DNA of 18,054 nt from an uncultured Prevotellaceae bacterium (lineage in GTDB: Bacteria; Bacteroidota; Bacteroidia; Bacteroidales; Muribaculaceae): assembly GCA_937904375.1 (NCBI GenBank), contig CALDIG010000205.1, positions 1 to 18,054 on the forward strand. Reading direction: 5' to 3'. Below the pieces are notes generated by a model, which was given only the letters and a program-made list of their open reading frames with translations, had not been told where the DNA came from and ran no database searches. Each line of letters starts with the position of its first letter. The first letter of the stretch is position 1. The translations under genes were made by a program, and so were the position numbers. Positions 1 through 4,608 of this stretch are shown here, piece by piece.

Positions 1-36
1 GCAAATTTACGAATTATTTTCCTGACTGCCAAATGT

Positions 37-58
37 TTAATTTATAGAAGCCCCCTTA
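37..58 (+). promoter_or_regulatory. TTAATTTATAGAA leader box, copy 1
   Basis: This 22-nt box begins with the 13-mer TTAATTTATAGAA, continues with a C-rich stretch and ends in TTA. It ends 27 nt before the ATG of the thioredoxin-like gene. The same 13-mer recurs exactly at 964-976 on this strand and at 815-827 on the other strand, each time followed by nCmmCC and TTA. No good TAnnTTTG element is visible just upstream, so the box could itself be a promoter or operator, or part of the mRNA leader. The repetition is seen directly. The role is inferred. Confidence 0.5.
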
Positions 59-85
59 TTATTCACATCCAAAAACATTACAATC

Positions 86-709
86 ATGAGAAAAAATCTA
101 CTTTTTGCTTGTTTCATGCTTATCATGGCAACAGCAGTCAGCGCCAATGCTGCAAAACCTAAAGCAGGGGTCATCAACACTCTTCATGCTAAAGAGTATA
201 AAGAAATGTTCGGCAAGGGAAACACCCTGAAATGCCCAGTTGTTATTGACATCAGTGCTGAGTGGTGCGGATGGTGTACTAAAATGCATCCTAATCTTGA
301 GAAGGCCGCAAAAATGTATTCTGGAAAAATCTACTTCTTCCAAATCAACTATGAGACCGACCTTGACCTCATCAACGAATTGGGAGTAACAGGATTTCCC
401 ACTCTTATCTACATTAAGCCAAATGGAAAGAGCGTAATGAAAAGCGGCTACAGAACTCTAGATGAACTTGAGGACACTTTTAACGATATTTTCTTTAGCG
501 ATAAAAATAAAGAGGTGAGACAATCAATTCGTAATCAGGTCAAGAAGATTAACAATCACGCTATGATAGACACCGAAAGCTGGCCTGGAACAGAGCTGGC
601 GAGCTGGCCCACTACGAGTTGGCCTATCACAAGCTGGCCGGGGACTGACATGGCAAGCTGGCCAACGACAAGCGACAGCTGGCCCACTACAAGCTGGCCA
701 AGTATTTAA
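86..709 (+). CDS. exported thioredoxin-like protein with SWP-repeat tail
   Basis: This is a 207-residue protein. Residues 1-23 form a type I signal peptide: Arg-Lys, a hydrophobic core, and AxA-like sites near A20-A23. No lipobox is seen, so the protein should be periplasmic or secreted. A thioredoxin fold follows at about residues 35-140, with the redox motif WCGWC (C61 and C64) and the cis-proline loop GFPT (P105). It is therefore probably a thiol-disulfide oxidoreductase or reductase of envelope proteins; the substrate is unknown. Beyond the fold, residues 165-205 carry seven Ser-Trp-Pro motifs, not typical of thioredoxins (separate entry). The ATG at 86 is chosen because it starts the signal peptide directly; no Shine-Dalgarno is visible, as is usual in this phylum. 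The gene appears monocistronic, with a strong hairpin terminator 20 nt downstream. Fold assignment is confident; physiological role is not. Confidence 0.85.
   Translation: MRKNLLFACFMLIMATAVSANAAKPKAGVINTLHAKEYKEMFGKGNTLKCPVVIDISAEWCGWCTKMHPNLEKAAKMYSGKIYFFQINYETDLDLINELGVTGFPTLIYIKPNGKSVMKSGYRTLDELEDTFNDIFFSDKNKEVRQSIRNQVKKINNHAMIDTESWPGTELASWPTTSWPITSWPGTDMASWPTTSDSWPTTSWPSI
578..706 (+). repeat. seven SWP motifs encoded at the 3' end of the thioredoxin-like gene
   Basis: Ser-Trp-Pro occurs at residues 165, 173, 178, 183, 191, 198 and 203, mostly as SWPTT or SWPGT. There is a higher-order duplication: SWPGTELASWPTT (from 578) and SWPGTDMASWPTT (from 632). The DNA copies differ mainly at third codon positions. 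The two SWPGT copies read cct-gga-aca and ccg-ggg-act. The SWPTT copies read ccc-act-acg, cca-acg-aca and ccc-act-aca. That pattern means the peptide, not merely the DNA, has been kept. Function unknown. Confidence 0.85.
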
Positions 710-728
710 TCACCAATTATTATGCATT

Positions 729-767
729 GACCGGTCAGCATTCCACCATGCCGCTGACCGGTCTTTT
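729..767 (+). terminator. intrinsic terminator after the thioredoxin-like gene
   Basis: A perfect 11-bp inverted repeat, GACCGGTCAGC (729-739) and GCTGACCGGTC (753-763), has a 13-nt loop and is followed by TTTT (764-767). It lies 20 nt past the stop codon at 707-709. Confidence 0.85.
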
Positions 768-805
768 AAGAGAGATACTACCATAATGCCTCGAATGCTT
801 ATATT

Positions 806-827
806 TAAGGTTGATTCTATAAATTAA
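806..827 (-). promoter_or_regulatory. TTAATTTATAGAA leader box, inverted copy
   Basis: Read on the minus strand this is TTAATTTATAGAATCAACCTTA. It is identical to the copies at 37-58 and 964-985 in the first 13 positions and in the final CCTTA. No minus-strand gene follows it to the left, since the thioredoxin-like gene lies on the plus strand. It may therefore be one arm of an inverted pair with the 964-985 copy, or a relic of a rearrangement. Confidence 0.45.
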
Positions 828-963
828 TAAAATGTTGAGATGGGTTCTTGGCTGTTTTTGTTTTTTTGGGCTTCTACCACGTTAAATCATTGCAACATAG
901 CCCGCTATGCCACTGCTGTTTCAACTTCGCATCTGCTCGAGAATAAAACAAAAACACCGCAAG

Positions 964-985
964 TTAATTTATAGAACCCACCTTA
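964..985 (+). promoter_or_regulatory. TTAATTTATAGAA leader box, copy 2
   Basis: TTAATTTATAGAACCCACCTTA matches copy 1 at 19 of 22 positions. It ends 78 nt before the chosen ATG of the TonB_C/Sel1 gene (1064). Downstream at 1008-1014 is CGATTAT, which also follows the related TATAGAA-like cores in the repeats at 4215-4484. It may be a promoter, operator or conserved leader element. Confidence 0.5.
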
Positions 986-1063
986 ATTATCAATAACTTG
1001 CAATTCTCGATTATTACAACTAAATTTGTCAATCAATTCCTAACAACTAAAACTAACGCAAAA

Positions 1064-3961
1064 ATGAGACTACTTTTAAAAACGTTTTTATTTTCTGCAA
1101 TTACTGTAATTTCATTTACTACAGCAAGTTATACCTCAGCCACGAGCAATAATAGCTCTCCTGCCAATGAGGAGGTCTTCAAAAGTGCAGCTGTCATGCC
1201 TTCTTATCCTGGAGGAGACGAGGCTCTATTTTCTTTCATCAATAGCAACATCCAATATCCTCAAACTGCCCAAGACAATGGCATTCAGGGCAAGGTTATA
1301 GTTCAATTCGTCGTTGAAAAAGACGGAAGCATTGGAGAAGTGAAAGTGGCGCGTGGAGTTGACCACGATCTCGATAAAGAGGCGCTGCGAGTGTGCAAGA
1401 TGCTTACCGGCTTCACACCCGGCCGTAACAAAAATGGCGATTCCGTGAGAGTGTGGTACACACTACCAGTTACTTTTTTCACTCCAGAAGATCCTAATGT
1501 TACTGGAGAGGCATTAAAATACTATCAAGACGCGCTTAATGGTGATGCTAAGGCGCAAAACAGCTTAGCATGGTGCTATGACCAAGGTAATGGTGTAAAG
1601 AAAGATCCAAATAGAGCTGTTTTCTGGTATCGGAAATCTGCCGATCAAGGCAATATGTGGGCAATGGACAATCTTGGTTGGAGCTATGAACATGGTGAAG
1701 GGGTTAATAAAGACTACGACCAAGCGGTATATTGGTATAGAAGATCGGCAGAACACGGTAGTGCCAATGCATGTAATAACCTAGGAAGATGTTATGAATA
1801 TGAATATGGCGTAGAAAAAGACTACGATCAGGCAGTGTATTGGTACCGCAAAGCTGCCGAGGGCGATAATGCCTACGGAATTAACAATCTAGGCGAATGT
1901 TATTACTCTGGCAATGGTGTGGAACAAGACTATGAGCAAGCCTTTTTGTTATATTATAAAGCGGCAAAAAAGGGAATTCCAAGAGCGCAAAACAACTTAG
2001 CAAACTGTTATTATGACGGCACAGGAGTGGCTCAGGATATAGCGCAGGCTATTTATTGGTACAGCAAAGCTGCTGAGCAAGGCAGCAGTTTAGCCATGGA
2101 AAAGCTTCCCAGTGCCAATGCTCTGACAAAGGACTACGACAACATGCGTTACTGGTATCAAAAGCGATATGAGCTTGACGATGAGTATATGGATTACCGA
2201 GATACAGGAACTATACTCTACAATGTTGCCAATGACATCTATCCAAACAAGAATTATCTACCCATTTTACAAGATGCAGTGAACCAAGGATCTCCCGGAG
2301 CACTTTCGACCCTTGCGTGCCTCTATGCCATAGGCAAAGATGTGGAACGCGATGACAACAAGGCAACAGAGCTATATCGCCTTTATCTTCTGAGAAGCGA
2401 AAGATACGATAAGAATATAAGCATTGCCGATGTTTATTATTTTATAAGTAGTGATTACAGCAAAATGGTAAAAGGGCAATATGATACCCCACGAGACCGG
2501 TGGATTGAAAAAGCCGCTGAATTAGGGCACAGTGAAGCTCAATATGTTTTAGCTGATAAATTTGCCGGCGAAGATGATTATGAGAACGCTATCCTCTGGT
2601 GGAAAAAAGCCGCCGCCAATAACAACTCCGATGCCATGTGCAAGTTGGGAGACTGTTATAACCAAGGTTTAGGCGTTGCCAAGGACGGCAAGACGGCATT
2701 TCAATGGTACAAAAAAGCTGCCGACAATGGCGACAGCTTCTCTCAAAACCTTGTCGGCGAGAGCTATTTGAAAGGTGACATGTTGCCACGTAGCGAAAAG
2801 AATGCTGCCAAATATTTTACTATGTCGGCCGAGAATGGCAATTCTGAGGCTAAATATAATCTCGCAAAATGCTACTTTGAGGGAAAAGGTGTCAAGAAAG
2901 ACAACAAACTCGCTGCCGAGTGGTTTGCCGAGGTTTGCTATGTCTATTTAATGCCTCAACCTCAAAAGATCACAGAATTTAACATAGTTGCCGATGAATT
3001 GGTATATGAACTACCCAAAACGGTAGAAGAATTAAGAGAAGATGATATAGTTATTGGTGGTACTGATGATATTTCAAAATCTGAGGAAGAATTCAGTGCT
3101 TGGAAAGAATATAAAAATGTTGAGCAGTATAATGATGAAAATGCCCTGTTGTGGCTTGAGAATGCTGCTGAGAATGGGAACACTTATGCAGCTAAGAACT
3201 TGGCATTCCTATACGGTTGCGGTCAAGGTGTAGAACGCGACTACAACAAGGCTTTATATTGGTACAAAAAAGGAAATGCCCATAAAGAAGATGCCTCCAT
3301 AGTTGATATGCTTAGTGCTCTCGCTAAGGAGGACTTCAGATTCTACAAGAATAAATATCTATTTCTTATGCAACAAGCCTCCGATTTTGGCAGTACCGAC
3401 GATATGTTGAATTTGACGGCACTCTATGCCATAGGCAAAGACGTGCCACGCGATGACTACAAGGCTATCGAGTACTACCGTCAATATCTAGAAGCTATCG
3501 CCGAACCCACTACAAACGTCACCATTGCCGATGTGTATTATCTCATTTACTGTAACTATTATGATAATGAAATAATTGAGCTGTCATGCGATGAAGAGCG
3601 CGAACAGTGGCTCGAAAAAGCCGTTGAGCTTGGCAATGCCGATGCACAATATGAGAAGGGAAATCTTAGCGATGACATTGAAGATGCCATGATATGGTAC
3701 CGCAAGGCAGCAGAGCAAGGCCATGCCGGGGCACAATGCGAGATGGGCAACTACTACAACGACAAGGGCGACTACGCCCAAGCCGCACAGTGGTTCACAA
3801 AATCAGCGGCACAAGACGACCCTGAAGCACAGTATCGCCTTGCCACATTATACTCTGCCGGCAAAGGCGTGAAGAAAGACAAAAAACTCGCCAACGAATA
3901 CTACTACAAATCGGCCACCGGCTTCAAAGCCTCGGCCGAGGAGGCTCTTGAGAGAGAATAG
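1064..3961 (+). CDS. exported TonB_C-domain / Sel1-repeat protein
   Basis: The product has 965 residues. Residues 1-26 form a signal peptide. Residues 45-137 match the TonB C-terminal domain: YPGGDEAL, the YPQTAQDNGIQGKV region, EKDGSIGEV and the RGVDHDLDKEA region, ending in a YTLPVTF strand. From about residue 148 to the end are many Sel1-type (TPR-like) repeats, with the recurring pattern A-x2-LG-x2-Y-x2-G-x-GV-x2-D-x3-A-x2-WY-x-KAA-x2-G. Sel1 arrays usually act as protein-binding scaffolds. TonB_C domains contact outer-membrane receptors, but normally sit at the C-terminus of an inner-membrane-anchored protein. Here the domain is N-terminal and no anchor is seen, so TonB-like energy transduction is doubtful. 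The frame is open from a TTG at 998, but the ATG at 1064 begins the signal peptide cleanly. Codon use is more AT-rich than in the 4609 gene. Confidence 0.85.
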   Translation: MRLLLKTFLFSAITVISFTTASYTSATSNNSSPANEEVFKSAAVMPSYPGGDEALFSFINSNIQYPQTAQDNGIQGKVIVQFVVEKDGSIGEVKVARGVDHDLDKEALRVCKMLTGFTPGRNKNGDSVRVWYTLPVTFFTPEDPNVTGEALKYYQDALNGDAKAQNSLAWCYDQGNGVKKDPNRAVFWYRKSADQGNMWAMDNLGWSYEHGEGVNKDYDQAVYWYRRSAEHGSANACNNLGRCYEYEYGVEKDYDQAVYWYRKAAEGDNAYGINNLGECYYSGNGVEQDYEQAFLLYYKAAKKGIPRAQNNLANCYYDGTGVAQDIAQAIYWYSKAAEQGSSLAMEKLPSANALTKDYDNMRYWYQKRYELDDEYMDYRDTGTILYNVANDIYPNKNYLPILQDAVNQGSPGALSTLACLYAIGKDVERDDNKATELYRLYLLRSERYDKNISIADVYYFISSDYSKMVKGQYDTPRDRWIEKAAELGHSEAQYVLADKFAGEDDYENAILWWKKAAANNNSDAMCKLGDCYNQGLGVAKDGKTAFQWYKKAADNGDSFSQNLVGESYLKGDMLPRSEKNAAKYFTMSAENGNSEAKYNLAKCYFEGKGVKKDNKLAAEWFAEVCYVYLMPQPQKITEFNIVADELVYELPKTVEELREDDIVIGGTDDISKSEEEFSAWKEYKNVEQYNDENALLWLENAAENGNTYAAKNLAFLYGCGQGVERDYNKALYWYKKGNAHKEDASIVDMLSALAKEDFRFYKNKYLFLMQQASDFGSTDDMLNLTALYAIGKDVPRDDYKAIEYYRQYLEAIAEPTTNVTIADVYYLIYCNYYDNEIIELSCDEEREQWLEKAVELGNADAQYEKGNLSDDIEDAMIWYRKAAEQGHAGAQCEMGNYYNDKGDYAQAAQWFTKSAAQDDPEAQYRLATLYSAGKGVKKDKKLANEYYYKSATGFKASAEEALERE
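2129..2926 (+). repeat. internal duplication block A in the Sel1 protein
   Basis: Residues 356-621 parallel residues 725-947 (3236-3904). In the same order each contains a WY Sel1 unit, a divergent stretch, LYAIGKDV-x-RDD, IADVYY, a W-x-EKA-x-ELG unit, and GKGVKKD-x-KLA. The 20-nt stretch 2321-2340 is identical to 3422-3441, 1101 bp (367 codons) away. This points to duplication of a multi-repeat module, not single-repeat expansion. Confidence 0.7.
3236..3904 (+). repeat. internal duplication block B in the Sel1 protein
   Basis: This is the second copy of the multi-repeat module described for 2129-2926, residues 725-947. It shares the ordered landmarks LYAIGKDV, IADVYY and GKGVKKD. It is about 43 residues shorter, having lost part of the Sel1 stretch near its end. 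Confidence 0.7.
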
Positions 3962-4143
3962 ACAAAGAATAACAGTTGTTTATAAGCTTTTCAAGACATA
4001 AGTCGTGAGAAACTCATTTTTTCTCTCTTCATCTTGATTACCTCACCACATTGTGGTTGATATAGAATAAAAAGTGGTGATTTACCACTGTAAAAAGAGC
4101 TCTTTGATGTGATTTTAACATCTTTTTGGAAAGTTATTCTTGG

Positions 4144-4164
4144 CTACGCAAAATGGTTGCGTAG
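4144..4164. promoter_or_regulatory. 8-bp perfect palindrome, possible operator
   Basis: CTACGCAA-aatgg-TTGCGTAG ends 9 nt before the TAACTTTG element at 4174-4181, where it would cover the upstream half of that promoter. It could be a repressor or activator site, or an RNA hairpin if transcribed from further upstream. Confidence 0.4.
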
Positions 4165-4173
4165 TGACCTATG

Positions 4174-4181
4174 TAACTTTG
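4174..4181 (+). promoter_or_regulatory. TAnnTTTG -7 element
   Basis: TAACTTTG fits the Bacteroidota -7 consensus. No good TTTG -33 element is found at the usual distance. Transcription would start near 4188 and run through the three repeats toward the gene at 4609. Confidence 0.4.
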
Positions 4182-4192
4182 CAATGTGATTT

Positions 4193-4249
4193 ATGAGAAC
4201 ACTGACCTCGTTCCGGTCAAGCTGGACTTACTTCATAGAAACCTTTTAA
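4193..4249 (+). CDS. possible 18-residue micro-ORF over the first intergenic repeat
   Basis: An ATG at 4193 opens an 18-codon frame ending in YFIETF and TAA. It begins about 5 nt after the start site expected from the -7 element at 4174-4181. The same frame of repeats 2 and 3 reads YFIEHF, with GAA/GAG and CAC/CAT changes that are silent. However, those copies have no ATG, and copy 3 lacks the stop. It may be a leader peptide or chance. I recognise no family. Confidence 0.2.
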   Translation: MRTLTSFRSSWTYFIETF

Positions 4250-4272
4250 GTTTTAGCAGCCCCGCGATTATC
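4215..4272 (+). repeat. intergenic repeat, unit 1 of 3
   Basis: The 58-nt unit starts GGTCAAG, contains GGACTTACTTCATAGAA, then CTTTTAAGTTTT, CAGCCC and CGATTATC. Units 2 (4339-4396) and 3 (4429-4484) share these landmarks. Spacing is 124 and then 90 nt, so it is not a CRISPR-like array. Confidence 0.8.
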
Positions 4273-4338
4273 GGAACCCTCACAGGGGACACAGTGAACA
4301 TAAATAAAGTGCGCAACGTGAGGCATCACAACCTCGAA

Positions 4339-4396
4339 GGTCAAGACGGACTTACTTCATAGAACACTTTTAACGTTTTTCAGCCCGCCGATTATC
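4339..4396 (+). repeat. intergenic repeat, unit 2 of 3
   Basis: This unit has the same landmarks as unit 1: GGTCAAG, GGACTTACTTCATAGAA, CTTTTAA, CAGCCC, CGATTATC. It is preceded by a related stretch containing GTGAAC and CACAACCTCGAA, which also precedes unit 3 in shortened form, so the duplicated segment is longer than 58 nt. Confidence 0.8.
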
Positions 4397-4428
4397 ATCA
4401 AAATGTGAACCTCACAACATCAGGAGAA

Positions 4429-4484
4429 GGTCAAGAGAGTCTTACTTCATAGAGCATTTTAAGTTTTACAGTCTCTCGATTATC
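4429..4484 (+). repeat. intergenic repeat, unit 3 of 3
   Basis: This is the most diverged unit (56 nt): GGTCAAG, CTTACTTCATAGAG, TTTTAAGTTTTACAG, CTCTCGATTATC. It contains a 5-bp inverted pair, GAGAG near its start and CTCTC near its end. The other two units differ from it at just these flanks. Confidence 0.75.
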
Positions 4485-4540
4485 ATCTCATTTATTTTAA
4501 AACGACACATCAATCTCCTGCAAATAACAGCCAAAATCGC

Positions 4541-4548
4541 TATATTTG
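4541..4548 (+). promoter_or_regulatory. TAnnTTTG -7 element of the RING/TerD-like gene
   Basis: TATATTTG matches the Bacteroidota -7 consensus and would start transcription near 4555, giving a leader of roughly 54 nt. No clear TTTG -33 box is present. Confidence 0.5.
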
Positions 4549-4567
4549 CAGGATATTTTGATTTTTT

Positions 4568-4589
4568 GGAATATATAGAATACACCTAA
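4568..4589 (+). promoter_or_regulatory. diverged TATAGAA leader box
   Basis: GGAATATATAGAATACACCTAA aligns with the TTAATTTATAGAA boxes at 37-58 and 964-985, matching 10 of the first 13 positions and a following ACC. It lies 19 nt before the ATG at 4609. If the promoter at 4541-4548 is real, the box lies inside the mRNA leader, which argues for an RNA-level or translational role. Confidence 0.35.
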
Positions 4590-4608
4590 AATTAACAACT
4601 TAATCATT

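Larger units (their letters stand above)
768..1063. other. gene-free stretch between the first two genes
   Basis: No convincing ORF is present. The stretch holds the inverted leader box (806-827) and the direct leader box (964-985). The flanks of the two boxes are also loosely related: the minus-strand flank of the left box and the plus-strand flank of the right box both contain AAACAAAAACA. A small palindrome, CATAG-CCCG-CTATG (896-909), lies in the middle. The ends thus look like imperfect inverted repeats of a ~185-bp element. Confidence 0.4.
3962..4608. other. 647-nt gene-free, structure-rich intergenic region
   Basis: No full gene is seen. The left part is full of short palindromes: ACCAC-att-GTGGT (4045-4057), AGTGGT-gattt-ACCACT (4073-4089), AAAGAGCTCTTT (4094-4105), and AAAAAGA (4092-4098) pairing with TCTTTTT (4121-4127). 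The last could act as a weak terminator for the Sel1 gene. A perfect 8-bp hairpin lies at 4144-4164, a -7-like element at 4174-4181, three long repeats at 4215-4484 and a second -7-like element at 4541-4548. The right part may be a long leader of the 4609 gene or a separate RNA. Confidence 0.55.

Noticed and set aside
2..9. TAAATTTG on the minus strand, a -7-like element
   Set aside because: It points off the left edge with no gene visible to judge it.
590..706. Alternative frame over the SWP tail reading repeated Leu-Ala with His-Tyr, which might mean a frameshift
   Set aside because: Copies differ at third positions of the SWP frame and change amino acids in the other frame, so the SWP frame is the selected one.
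998..1063. TTG-initiated N-terminal extension of the Sel1 protein
   Set aside because: The added 22 residues are polar and precede a perfect signal peptide starting at the ATG at 1064; they overlap the leader.
4215..4484. CRISPR-like array
   Set aside because: Only three units, too long, diverged, with unequal spacing, and no cas genes.
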